DNA of 64,000 nt, taken from contig CM049310.1 of the NCBI GenBank assembly GCA_026874595.1, positions 68,094,056-68,158,055 of the forward strand, read 5' to 3'. The DNA is from Sipunculus nudus (lineage: Eukaryota > Annelida > Sipuncula > Golfingiida > Sipunculidae). Made by a program: the position numbers and the translations under genes. Below are positions 48,344 to 60,800 of this stretch, piece after piece. The notes under the pieces are model-generated. The model did no database searches, was not told where the DNA came from, and was given only the letters and a program-made list of their open reading frames with translations. Position 1 is the stretch's first letter; the number at the start of each line of letters is the position of its first letter.

Positions 48344-49230
48344 TTTTTAGCTCAGCTGACTGAAATTCATCTGAGCTATAGCGATCACTCTTTGTCCGTC
48401 GCCCGTCCGTCCGTCTGTCTGTCCGTTTACAGGGGACAAACCATAAACGTTGGACCAAGAATCTTCTAACCAGAGGTCCATGAAAAATCTCCTTGGAAAC
48501 CTGAAATTAAGTCCCCGTTACCCTTATCCTTTGAGCTATGAGCCTGGGGCTCGTTAGTATACCCTCCAGAATAATTAAAAAATTGATACAAAAGCTCCAG
48601 TATCTGAATAACTAATGCATTGATCACAATGATTATTTGCATGCATATTTATCATGGAGTGTTTCATTAGTTCCTGTAGACTGGTGGCGCCACCTGTATT
48701 TTATTCCCAATTTAAACCTTTTTTTTTTACTTTTGAGACTGTCAAAGATGCGGTCGTCCGTTAAAAGGGCACAAAAAGTAACCATTGGACCTCAGAATCT
48801 TCTAACTTAACATCAAGGGAGGTCCATGAAAAATCTCCTGGGAAACCTGAAATTAGGTCAAAGTGACCTATATTCTGTAAGATATGTGAAAGAACATAAT
48901 TTGAGCATCCTATAGGACAGATTTGCATGACTGATTGCACGTGGACTTAGAAACTTCTAATTTGATTAAGATCCAGGGAGGTTCCTGTAATATTTCCAGG
49001 CCTGAAATAATGTCACTGTGACCTATATTTTCTAAGCTGTGTGAAGGAACATGATTTTAACACTCTGTTAGTCAGATGGGCACAAATGGTAGTAGCTGGA
49101 TGTGGTATAAGGTCACTGTAACCTATAACTAAGGTCTATTGACAAACTGCATGATTTTGAGCACTCTGGGAGTCATGTTACCCATTGTTCAAAGTTCCTT
49201 GAATTCAGGTGAGCTTCATGGCCCATAGGG
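48344..49230. mobile_element. TIR family 3 repeat, copy C
   Basis: It begins TTTTTAGCTCAGCTGACTG and then CATCTGAGCTATAGCG, so the first 30 bases form an AGCTCAG/CTGAGCT hairpin. It continues with GTCCGTCGCCCGTCCGTCCG and diverged repeats around TCCATGAAAAATCTCCT and GGAAACCTGAAATTA, and ends near TTCAGGTGAGCTTCATGGCC. The copy at 62053 shares the start and interior. It contains GGTGGCGCCACC near 48683. Confidence 0.7.
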
Positions 49231-49566
49231 CACTACATGTATTTTCTTCGCTAATCTCTGGCTTTTTATATAAAATACTCAAATATACATGTTCTCAAAT
49301 CAGGTTTATATAACTTTTATAACAGCACATCTCTTATTTACATTCGTAATTCATTGTAAGTCTCCGCCATATTGACCATAACTTATTTTAAAGTTTAAAC
49401 CTCTATAATGCATGGTAACAAATCAGATGATGCAGGCCTATAGCAGACAGACGGACGGACGGACAACTGTCCGAGATTCTGATTGTTTAAGGACAACGCG
49501 GGGGACACCCGCCTCAGACCCATCTCCTACGTCAAGAATAACTTGATAACTTGTAGTGTTATAGGG

Positions 49567-49771
49567 CAGGGGTTGATCAAGGATTTTGGAAAGAAGAGGG
49601 CCCAACCCAGAAAGTCTTATAAAAATTAAGAACACATAAAAATGTTCCAAGATCCAGACAGGCCGGGGTTCAGACCGGAAAACAATTGTTTAAATCTCTG
49701 TAAAAAAGGTTGTTGTGGCTAAAAAGGAAGGAGTTAGGACCCCCCCCCCCCCCCACCTGGATCCGCCACTG
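49567..49771. mobile_element. hAT-like MITE with GGATCC-type ends
   Basis: The left end is CAGGGGTTGATCAAGGATTT and the right end CACCTGGATCCGCCACTG, imperfect inverted repeats. A C tract (49740-49754) lies at the right end. There is no coding capacity, and the flanks share only TAGGG. Confidence 0.5.
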
Positions 49772-50345
49772 TAGGGAGTACATAGTTGACTAACAGATAC
49801 AGGTCATAATTCGTCGTGGCATGTGTTGGGTGGGAGGTCAGGTTAACCTGCACTGTAGTACAGCTGTAGTCCATGAGACCGTACACGCGAGGCCTTCTGT
49901 ATCCGAGGTCACAAAGGGTGCCACCCGCCACTTTACAGGTTATTTAAGGTATCTTGTACCATTGCGGGGAAAATTATAATCACGGGAAGCTCGCGAGCTG
50001 GAGAAATGTGAAATCTTTATATGACTATTAGATCACGTTACATTATACAGCTATTACACACGATATATGTAGAGTATATACATGTATATATGAACATTTC
50101 CACGTTGATATATCGGTTTAATTCTGTTTTATACAGGTATGTGGGAGCTAAATCCCAGATGTATCCTATATCCTAGAACAAATGAAAGAAAAGATTGATT
50201 ATAATCATGGTATTCTCCGTATATATTTTGAAATCAATAGGACATGAATGCTAGTTGCTACCATGCATGTGTATAATATTTTTATTTAATGAAAATTAAA
50301 TTACTTGACAGGAAACAGGAAAGTACTCCGAGGACAGTCTACAGG
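49772..50345. other. Gene-free stretch
   Basis: No exon or repeat could be supported. Confidence 0.35.
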
Positions 50346-51334
50346 TTAGAGTTAAGTGGTAATTAGACCCGTGTGAGAGTTAAATGGTAATTAGACCCGT
50401 GTGAGAGTTAAGTGGTCAATAGACCCGAGTGAGAGTTAAGTGGTCAATAGACCCGTGTGAGAGTTAAGTGGTTAATAGGCCCGAGTGAGAGTTAAGTGGT
50501 CAACAGACCCGTGTGAGAGATAAGTGGTCAACAGACCCGTGTGAGAGTTAAGTGGTCAATAGACCCGAGTGAGAGTTAAGTGGTCAACAGACCCGTGTGA
50601 GAGATAAGTGGTCAATAGACCCGTGTGAGAGTTAAGTGGTCAACAGACCCGTGTGGGAGTTAAGTGATCAATAGACCCGTATGAGTCAAGTGGTCAATAG
50701 ACCCGTGGGAGAGTTAAGCGGTCAATAGACCCGTGTGAGAGTTAAGTGATCAATAGACCCTTGTGAGAACTAAGTGGTCAATAGACCCGTGTGAGAGTTA
50801 AGTGGTCGATAGACCCGTGTGAGAGTTAAGTGGTCAATAGACCCGTGTGAGAGTTAAGTTGTCAACAGACCCGTGTGAGAATTAAGTGGTCAACAGACCC
50901 GCGTGAGTGATAAGTGGTCAACAGATCCGTGTGAGAGTTAAGTGGTCAATAGACCCGTGTGAGAGTTAGGTGGTCAATAGACCCGTGGGAGAGTTAAGTG
51001 GTCAATAGACCCGTGTGAGAGTTAAGTGGTCAATAGACCCGTGTGAGAATTAAGTGGTCAATAGACGCGTGTGAGAGTTAAGAGGTCAATAGACCCGTGT
51101 GAGAGTTAAGTGGTCAATAGACCCGTGTGAGAGTTAAGTGGTCAACAGAGCCGTGTGAGAGTTAAGTGGTCAACAGACCCGTGTGAGAGTTAAGTGGTCA
51201 ACAGACCCGTGTGAGAGATAAGTGGCCAACAGACCCGTGTGAGAGTTAAGTGGTCAATAGACCCCTGTGAGAGTTAAGTGGTCAATAGACCCGTGTGAGA
51301 CTTAAATGGTCAATAGACCCGTCTGAGAGTTAAG
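50346..51334. repeat. 28-bp tandem repeat (about 35 copies)
   Basis: The unit is GAGAGTTAAGTGGTCAATAG followed by ACCCGTGT, nearly one kilobase in all. Variants (CAATAG versus CAACAG, GAGAGT versus GAGATA, CCCGTGT versus CCCGAGT) are intermixed, showing repeated local duplication. The first copies read TGGTAATTAG. Confidence 0.96.
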
Positions 51335-51416
51335 TTTCTGCCAAGCAGCAGTTTGAGGAATTCTCTGTCGATGACCCTTATCCGGTCTCAATGGGGGATC
51401 CGGAATTCGAGAGCAG

Positions 51417-51435
51417 GGGGGGGGGGGGGGGGGGG
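51417..51435. repeat. G tract
   Basis: About 19 consecutive G residues next to GGGGGATCCGG, possibly the remains of a GGATCC-type MITE end. Confidence 0.9.
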
Positions 51436-52057
51436 CGCTAATATTGGGTTGGTGGTTGATATGTGTTGTTAAAGTATTATAATTATTATTAAGTGTTTAA
51501 ATTTTTGTTTTGTTAATCTAAAATATATACAAAATATATATGTATATTAAATAATCATATATATTATTATTATTATTACTACGTTACATTTCAGCCTATA
51601 AAAAAACACTATTTTTTATATATTTCACCTATTTCACCAGGTTTTCCTTACATTTATTAATAGGTACATGGGCTGAGGGGTATTGAAGGGGGTGACCCCC
51701 TCCTATAATTGGAATTTTTTTTTAAATATGCAACGTAAAGAGGACATTTTGAGGCACCAGTCACAAAAAATATGAGGATTTTCTGTTCCTTAATTTATAT
51801 TCTCTTAAATGATTTGGATAACCTTAATTTTACGGGATCAGGGTGTATGAGGTATCTTAACGTGTGGCGAGCTTTTCAAAATTAGGATATTAACTAAAAA
51901 GTAACATGTCTATGCCAATGGTGAAAATGCGAATCTATATTTATAAGTTGCAAAATATCATCTTTTCTAAGTAATTCTCGTGGTAAAATAATTGTTAAAA
52001 TGTTCAAGTTGTATATTTGTCAAACTTTTTACCGGCTTCTGTGGTCGGCTTCTACAG

Positions 52058-52184
52058 CGCACCGGACCTAGCGGAGCACAGAGTTTGCAGGAGTAACAGC
52101 CGGGTAGCCGTGAAATTCTTCACGGTCGACCCCAACCCAGGCTGGAATCTTAAGGCTAAGGGGAAGGCCGTGCCTCAAACACAG
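52058..52184 (+). CDS. Candidate internal exon of an unrecognised gene
   Basis: The acceptor CGGCTTCTACAG is followed by one base of a split codon and 42 open codons, then a near-consensus donor ACACAG-GTGAGC. The peptide includes APDLAEHRVCRSNSRVAVKF and FTVDPNPGWNLKAKGKAVPQ. The balanced composition and good flanking splice sites argue for a real coding exon (entry needs two bases from the previous exon, exit phase 0). I do not recognise the domain. A G tract (52199-52217) lies in the intron just after the donor. Confidence 0.45.
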
Positions 52185-52198
52185 GTGAGCAATATGGT

Positions 52199-52217
52199 TG
52201 GGGGGGGGGGGGGGGGG
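52199..52217. repeat. G tract
   Basis: About 19 consecutive G residues, 14 bases downstream of a candidate splice donor. Confidence 0.9.
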
Positions 52218-53053
52218 TCCTCGGTGTCATGAACCCAGCAGAGTTTAATAACGGACAGACTCCTTCCTTCATTAAAAAAATACTTTAATGCTATCTTAAT
52301 ATGGAGTAATTCACAAAGCTGTTCATTAAAATCCTCAATTTATTAATTGGAAAGGTATAAGTTTTGGATTATTTTATAATCTAATTGCTAGGGAATAAAA
52401 AAGAAATCTAAAAAACATGAACATTTATTATGGATAAATGGGAAAACTCTACTAATGGGGACAAGTGGCAAGAAATGAGAGGACGCCAGGATAAAGAAAA
52501 CAATGACACAAGTAGACCAAGGAATATCTGGATACGTATACAAACTGTAAGCAGGGGCAACCCAAACAACAGTGAAAAATATACAACCCAACATGTTCTT
52601 CTTTATCATTTGATATCTTGTGTAGGCTCGTGGCTGCACGCCCGGCTTCAGGTAAAACCTGCCCAGGTCAGCAGTGTGTATTTTAGCTGCTCCGTCAGTC
52701 TGTTTCGGGAGGATTACGCGCCATGATGCCGCAATAAACGCCGACTGTGATACGGCATAATCCGCGCCCCGTTCACCGTCAGCAGATGAGGTTACTCCAG
52801 AAACTCTGGGCATCTGCTGCCCTCAGCTCTGCTGCCTCCAGATGTGCCTGGCATCCTGACTTCTCTTAATTGTTCTATTATTCGCTTATTACGACAGCGT
52901 AACACCTGCGGGCCTGGTGGCAGCCATGTGTTTGAACGATCATAAATCATGCATATACACAAGAAAAAGTAGTTTATTGGTTAGTCTGATTTTTGTTGCT
53001 CGCGTCCCTCGTCGGACAATTCGTGTGCTAGCTTTTCATCCGTAGCCACTTCA
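52218..53053. other. Gene-free stretch
   Basis: The minus-strand open frame at 52388-52813 has no recognised domain. Nothing else could be supported. Confidence 0.35.
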
Positions 53054-53322
53054 TGCCCGCGTAGAAATTACCCTAGGTTTGTAAATACCACTGCCCGTAG
53101 AGAAATAACCCTGTGTTGGAAAACTGCAGAAAAATTATCCTTCGCTGGTAAATACCACATCCCACAGAGAAACTACCCTGTCTTGGTAAATACCATTGCC
53201 CGCAGGGAAATTACTCTGGGCTGGAAAATACCATGCACTTCCCACAGAGAAAATACCCTGTTTTGGTAAATACCATTGCCCGCAGAGAAATTACCCTGGG
53301 CTGGTAAATACCACTGCCCGCA
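53054..53322. repeat. 37-38 bp tandem repeat (about 7 copies)
   Basis: Units contain TGCCCGCAGAGAAATTACCC and TGGGCTGGTAAATACCA. Copies vary in length by small indels. Confidence 0.88.
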
Positions 53323-54200
53323 GTGGGGGTGGAGTGTGGGAGGGGGCGGGGGGAGGGTGGTGGTGGTCTAGGGGCTCCGAACTCCGTATTCAGCCATCGT
53401 AACCTTTTTAAGGGTTTCAGACCAATTTTTGGGAGATCTTTTCCAGGTTATGTCATTAGTCCTCCTGGGTTAGACCGCTCCTTTTCCTAAATCCTGGATC
53501 CGCCCATGCATTTAGCAAACATGCAAAAAAATAAGTGTTTTAAAATTGTTTCTACTGTATTTAAGGTTAAGGGTTATTTTTTCCTACTAGATAACCCCAT
53601 CCACAGATGTACACAAGTTTGCCATCTACTTTAAATATGAATGACCGACTATCGTCTCATTGTTCGTCAGTAATTAAGTGGATGATGAGGGTGCTGTGAG
53701 ACTCCGGCCGAGTCGGCGACGAGAGGCGCCACCGTACACGTGGTCCGCGTTAACCTCCCGTGGTAACCGCCAGGCCAACACTCCTCAACACGTCACTTGA
53801 CAAATGAATTGGTTGTCGACAGTTAGATCTCCCGCCTGATTTGGTCTCATTAACCTGCTGCTTTCTATACAGACTGACCTACCCCCAGGGCTGACAGCCA
53901 GCAGGAATGTTAATATCAATCACAGGTGACCGATAATTAATCATACAAGGCCGCGTATCGAGAGAAACAGAAAAATCGATGGTCGCCTGGCGGTCGTAAA
54001 ACATCATTTTTATAACACGAATGTGCAATTTATTTGAATAATAACGTTCAACAATATAATTTCATAAAGCTAAAATGAGAAACTATAATAAAAAAAAATA
54101 GAATTATACTGTCAACAAAAATGTTTCATGTTCGGCTTACTCAGCTATTTTCTGAAAATTTAATTTGATATCGATTCGTGGCATTCATGCAAATTAATCA
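53323..54200. other. Gene-free stretch
   Basis: It starts with a G-rich run and an AAATCCTGGATCCGCCCATG phrase (about 53490) like the end of a GGATCC-type MITE. No exon is supported. Confidence 0.35.
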
Positions 54201-54767
54201 CATGATCCTTGTCAGAGCCATCGATTGTTACATGGTTCTTGTCAGTGCCATCGATAATCAAATGATTCTTATCAGAGCAATCAAAAATCCAATGAATCTT
54301 GTCAGAGCCATTGGAAGTCACATAATTCTTGTGAGAGCCATAGATAGTCACATGGTTCTTGTCAGAGCCATCCATTATACAATAATGCTGGTAAGAGAAA
54401 AAAAAAGACAATCACCTGATTCTTGTCAGAGCCATCGATAATTACATGATTCTTGTCAGAACCATCGATAGTCACATGGTTCTTGTCAAAGCCATCCATT
54501 ACACATGGTTCTTGTCAGAGCCATCGAAAGTCACATGAATCTTGTCAGAGCCATCGATAGTCACATGGTTCTTGTCAGAGCCCTGAATTATCAAATGATT
54601 CTTGTAAGAAAAATAGAACATCACGTGATTCTTGTCAGAGCCATCGATTGTCACAAGGTTCTTCTCAGAACCATCCATTATTCAATACTTCTGGTAAGAA
54701 AAAAAAAGAAAATCACCTGATTCTTGTCAGAGCCATCGATAATTACATGATTCTTGTCAAGGCCACA
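54201..54767. repeat. 30-bp tandem repeat (about 19 copies)
   Basis: The unit is TTCTTGTCAGAGCCATCGAT followed by AGTCACATGG. The central ATCGAT is palindromic. A higher-order pattern is visible: a variant block with GGTAAGAAAAAAAAAGA and AATCACCTGATTC occurs at about 54390 and again at about 54692, so a roughly 300-bp super-unit was duplicated. Because 30 is a multiple of three, long open frames appear on both strands; none has support as a gene. Confidence 0.94.
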
Positions 54768-57659
54768 GAAAACCGTATCGTTCAACTTGCCTTGGTATTT
54801 CAATTGTATATGGATATATCGCCACAGGACTGTCAAGTATTTGTTCTGATTTATATACACTCGTCATACACTTTTTTGCCGTAGGTTATTAACAAATGTC
54901 TGTTCTTTTTAGAAACGTAGAAATTTCTTTATTTTTCTGAGAACGACATTTAAGAGCCACAAAAAGTCTATGTAGACGTGGAAGGCTAAACGCTGTCTGA
55001 AACAGACGGAACGGCTTTTACGCCTGTGTCAGACGTCTGTTTTTTATTACTTGTACACTGGTGTTGATTTAGGTTGTGTTTCAAACTGATCTATAGCACG
55101 TGAAAACAGTACCATAATAATAAGAAAAACACCTACCTGAGGAACTCCAGTGTAAGTATAGGGAAATTCCTGGTACAAGTTCATGGATTTACAAATTTAA
55201 TGATAAGTCATCCAAGACATTTAACGTAGGGCTCCTAGGAGTTTCCAAGTTAAGGTCACGGTTCAGTCTGCAGCACGAGCCATCACACTCCAGTATCCGT
55301 AGTTAGTCGTAAGCTGAAAACAGTATACACCCCACAGCGCGGCCTACAACCGTGAAATAACTGGCGGAGTGGAGTATCGCTCCGGTTATCAGAACGGGCG
55401 TGAATCCCCCAAGTCAGATCTAATGCAACTAATGGAGGCCCCGGTACCGACAAGATACCGGCGAGTCAGACGCAAATCCCACGGTAACCATCATCTCGTT
55501 CTTGAGATGGACTGGCCGGCTGGTGGCCCACCACACCTGACCAATGCGTCTGTCTGTACGGCCCGCGGCCAAAATAACCTACAACCGTCAAGTGCCACGG
55601 CTGATAGAGCTGATTGGGAGGTTCTGGATGTATTATATGTCATATCACACGGGTATATAAATCTTCTTGTCCGCCAGGAACACACCAACTGTTCAGTATC
55701 TGTGAACTGACCTCAACAGGTCTCCGCTGGGGTCACTACGATAACGCACAGGTCCATCATCTACCTGTTAATGGCCTACTGAGCCGGTTTTCGAACAAGA
55801 AATTATTGATATTTTCAAGCCTGCCTGAGGTACAAACATTGAAATATATGTTTGATAATTCCCGGATTTAATAAATTAAATAATGTACTAGAGGTACACA
55901 TCGTGGTATTTCATATTATATATAACATATTTACATAGAATGTTCGATATTAGTCACTCAATCAACTGCGTTTGATATAAGCGCACAGTGCACAGTGATC
56001 AAATGTAAAATCGTAATATCAATAGCGACTTATGAATAAAAGCGATCCAGTAAGTTTAAATTAAATTGTCAAATAAAAGAATGACAATTTAATTAGAAAT
56101 AACTGTACAGAATAGACATGACGATTCTCTTCCATTTTCATAGAATAATTACCCAGTATTATGTTCATTATTTACTGAATAAAATTATTGGAATTACGTG
56201 TAGTGGTTTGTACAGAGCTTTCCGCAGTTTCGCAGAAAAAGAAGAGGTCTAATGATGCCTAATTCCATGTAAGGTTTCTTTTCGCGTAGGGACAATTGAT
56301 TTCCAGTATGAATGTAAGGCAAAAAAAAAATAAATAAATAAATAAAAGTATGCTTCTCAGGCACCGCCCGCAGTCAATGATTTTGGCACATGTTATAAAT
56401 TCACTGTGCAAATATTTGGCTTTTAATTAATGATTCTCTAGTTTCTCTTGATTAGGTTACCCTCTAATTACTAAAACACTTCTCGTACGTACCAGGGGAC
56501 AGCAACGTGTTCATATAGCACTCTATCTTTCCTTGTTCATCCGAAGGATCACCATTAAGACAGAAAAAAGTTAAAACTCGTGTATTGACACTTTCTTGTA
56601 CAACACTACCTTGTTCATGAATAAAGAAAACATTTGTACTTTTTTTTAAATATGTTTGTATATATGACATAAGAATAAAGAGGTATGCCTTTTTGTCATT
56701 TTCTTATTTTTTAGGGGTTTATTAGGTTTAACTTTTGTAAACTCTAATTATATAATCAGTGCATGACGTTGGCCTTGCCGAAAGGCAGGATAGTGGTCGA
56801 TACGGGGACGAGACCTAGATACATATATGTACATGTATATTTAGCATTTGTTATGTATGGATATGCGCACGTGAGGGACAGAGATGATATCTGGGTTACA
56901 TCCCCGGGGTACTTAGTTGTGTGACGGTGTGAGATACCTCGGGGGTGCCAGTACAAAGGGTTTCTGGTTTCGATATATACTTCAAAGTACAGGGTGAGCT
57001 TTGATACGTTTGTTTTCCCATGGGAGCAATGAAGTGCACGTGCTTAGCAGATCAGTGGTGGAGTGAGACTGGCCAAGGATTTACAGTAGCAGATTCCTTA
57101 GTGGCCTGTTTCTTTGGAGAAATGATAGCTCTATCACCCCGAGCCCGGAGCAATACAAGTGCCAGGAAACCAAGCTAGAAACCACAATGATCAGACCGCC
57201 TGTCACAAGCAGGATGTCTGGTTTCTGAAGTAAGCCGGTCCTGTTTCTGTGTACAACAGAATGTTGTTCGAATAATCCCTGCATGTCTGATTATTCTGAT
57301 GTCATCGAAGGACCAGGAAGGCAAAGTGTAAAGTCAGATGAGACTGCCATCGTCGGTGATATAAGACTATAAACCCACTACCTTTTATTAAAAGTGACGA
57401 GTGTTATCAATGGGAAATGGTGGGAAAATTTCAGCACTTTTATAAACTCATAAATGGACCTTCCACATTCAGTGCAGATCACTGGATCAAATTCATCAGT
57501 CACCCAATCACCATCGACAGCCCTGACCTCTGTGTCATACTAAATGTATAGAGTAGGTTATACCTAAGGGCATTATGACCTGCAAACAATTTTATCGTAT
57601 ACCATTCTCTGCATGCAGTGCCTCAGAGAAAGAAGTCAAGTCACAATACACAGTATTTC
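54768..57659. other. Gene-free stretch
   Basis: A GC-richer patch of about 350 bp at 55360-55720 stands out from the AT-rich surroundings but has no recognisable gene. The minus-strand frame at 57081-57284 has a membrane-like stretch (LLVTGGLIIVVSSLV) without adequate splice support. Confidence 0.35.
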
Positions 57660-57888
57660 AAAGATGCCACGGTTCTTCCCCTTAACTAATAACAAGGGCA
57701 GCAAATCAGACAGCAAACCGGAAAGAGGCATATCCCTTTTGTCTATATATCCTGGAATGTTTTGCCGTGCAAGAATTATAAAAGCTCAGCTTTGCAGGAT
57801 AGACCATCATCGGGAAAGAGATTTCCCAAGTAACTTCTTTATATTTGAAGAACTCTGGTTAAGCAAAGAAATGCAAGGAAGGCCCTAG
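57660..57888 (+). pseudogene. Decayed non-LTR reverse transcriptase fragment
   Basis: The frame reads PRFFPLTNNKGSKSDSKPER then GISLLSIYPGMFCRARI. This matches the early reverse transcriptase block of non-LTR elements, in which a K-K-G stretch, a W-R-G-I-S-L-L-S-I-P-G-K-V-F-style core and a basic stretch follow each other. The rest of the domain cannot be read. It is unrelated to the LINE at 14-20 kb by sequence. Confidence 0.45.
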
Positions 57889-60800
57889 GAATGCTTGAAA
57901 AACTATGTTAAGGCCAAAATCCTCTAGGCCAAATCATCTAGGAGTAGGACTTTTGCATGTTGTCAAAACAGGCAACTAGAAAAAAGAGCCGCAGATAAAG
58001 CATGTTAGAAGCCCAAGAGGGAAAGAAGGTAAAAGCAGCGGTACTCATGGAATCCCGAGGATTCCCTTGCCCCTTGCAGATAAAAAAGGGCTACTGAACC
58101 ATAATCGAACATACAGCAGGCAGGACAAGTAAATACATTGGATACAAGAGGTACAAGGGCAACGCAAAGGGTAGAAACAAAAGCAACAGTGATACATGTT
58201 ACATATACATATAGATGTTAGCACCAGTTTTCCGGTATGTTTATAGGACACTGATTTATCATACTGGACTCGAGCTGGATTTGGCCAAATTTCGAGACCT
58301 GACCTTCAGGTACAGGAGGTCTGAGTTCATCATTCTCGAGTTCAACTGTCAACGTCATTTAAGTGGCAAAAGTATGTGTTACTCCTGAGTGCCTTCGTGA
58401 TATTCTGACTTCCATTCAATTTCAGTGTCTTAATTAGAACGGTCTTCAGCCCTTTCATTGACTAGGTGGCCATCTTGGATGTCATGTTTGATAGTTTAGG
58501 TTACCAGATTACCAATGGTATTTTCACTTTCTTATTTCTCATTTTTATTTAACCTAAAACCACGCGGCAGACATCAAACTCGTGTCTGCTTCTATCCATG
58601 CATATATTAGTGTACAATTATATTGCGGCCTTCCTGGGTCTATCTTGGATGTTGCCAGCTTATTCATGATTTATTGTATCACTGGGTAAATGTTTAACCA
58701 TTAAAATAATAGGTATTGACATCAAAAGTATGACAATTATACAAAGAGTGACTTATGAACATTTAAGGTGAATTACGTAATCGGCAGCTATATGCTTTAC
58801 ATGGTTTCAATGGAATCACAAAACAAAACATATAATAGTATAGATACACAAGTTTAACTCTGTGATCAAAAATGATTTATGGTCAATTTTAAGGACTTGG
58901 CGGCCATGTTAGACGCCGTCTTGGATTTGCCAATAAATTACATAGCATTCGGAATTTCTCATCCGAATCGTTGGCTTCTTAACTCGGATGTATATGTGTG
59001 GCCCAATGATATACTCCACCAATTTTGGAGAAGTTCGCCGGAAATCCACCTGGTTGCAATTTCTACGTACTCAATTACTTCAAAAATGTAAATATATTCC
59101 ATCGATTTTCACTTTTCTTTATACAGTCATATAATTATTTTCACAGTACAGATTGTTTATATATACAATCGCCAACCCTCCGGCAATGTTGATGACGTGC
59201 CCATGTTGTTTATCGAAAGGAAAAACAATCTCACGCAAAATTCGTTTGCTCTATATATGCCCAACGCCTATACTTTGTTGATTTCTTGTATAACATAATT
59301 TGCTATTCTTTACTGATTTTTTGTAGGGGAGGGGGTTTACTCTAGAATCCTAGTGATCTTTATATCTTGAACAACAGTCCCTGCGAAAACCACAGGATAA
59401 CAAGATGTGACATTCAGTCATTAAAGGCTCATTATAAAACTATTTATCCTACAGAACCGTGGATTTTCCACGGGTGCATCTATATATATATATAGTGATA
59501 TAATTATATGCCGTCTACATGCACGAATATGACTTTGCTGTAAACCATTGGCCATTATTGGTTTTCAGCATCCATTTGCCAGGTCATGTTTTTTTTTCAC
59601 ACGCGAATGATGGTAAATTTGAGCTGTATTTTTTCTTGTGGTATCTGGGTTATAAACGCTGTATAAACCTAACAACCAGACCCAATTATAGATTGCTCTG
59701 AAGCGCTGGCTCTTGTTCAGAATAACCCTCTTTTGCACTTTCAACTAATTACCCCCTACAGAGATGTATCAACAGAGGCCAATTCTTGTGGAATATTACT
59801 CCAGCAACGATGAATGGCCCGGGTATGGTGATGATAAAGTTTACAGAGGACATAAAAACAAGGTGTTAAATAACTCATACCACTCGCTGTGTGTTTATAT
59901 GTGACGCCCGGGTTTAAAATATGAACGTGTGTTATTTTTGCAACCCGACTCGCAAAATAAAGGTGGGCCTCATGAGAGACACCGGCCGCTTCAGCTTCCA
60001 CTAACATTTATTTAATCTTGCCTGTTTTCCTTTGTATTATTTTAGTTCATTCTTATAATTTCACTAAGTAGGCAATATAATCGCACGTGTTGGTCATTTT
60101 AAATATAAATGGTCACTGACAGTTCAATTTTTTTGTTAAGTCTTGGCGTCGGGGTCAGAGATATGTACAATCCAGACTGTGCATGTGAAAACATCTCTGG
60201 GTATATGATGAGGAATTATAGACCTCCTCTACAACTACAGTATATCAGAACGACAATGAAGTAGTTGGCACACATGTTGGCATTATCTAAAACTTAAAAT
60301 TCAATTCTGTATCCACAGTTTGATCAATTGTGTGATAATAACATCCATACATATCCATGGCACAATTATACTGAAAATCTTGCCTCATATTAAAGCGTAA
60401 ATATTTTTTTTATCTTCCAGGCTTACACAAACTCAAAAATTCAACATAATAAAACTTAAGATTGAAAAAAAAGAAATATTTCTTTAAAGCTCATGATAAC
60501 TGAAATACAGGATGAAAACTGATTTCATGCATTTACTCTCGCCATTTTATATCCGCAGACCCACAGATGATATTTATTTATTTATTTATTTATTTATTAC
60601 AACATCTTTCAGGGTAGCCTTTATCAGAATAAAACTGTTTATAGTTATAAGTTGTGTGCCACTTGATCGATTATATCGATGATTGGTCGTTTCACTTCAT
60701 AATCGATTATATTGGTTGCATTTTTTATCAAGAAAAACACAAAGTGGCAAGCAGCATTAGAACTTCACAATGTGCAGCGATAAAGTGTCAAAATCCTAGC

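Noticed and set aside
52388-52813. 141-residue minus-strand open frame
   Set aside because: No recognised domain, composition changes abruptly along its length, and no splice or promoter support.
34201-54767. The tandem arrays considered as CRISPR arrays
   Set aside because: Units are contiguous without unique spacers, and the DNA is eukaryotic.
57081-57284. Membrane-like minus-strand frame (LLVTGGLIIVVSSLV)
   Set aside because: A single hydrophobic stretch without clear splice sites or family; could be chance.
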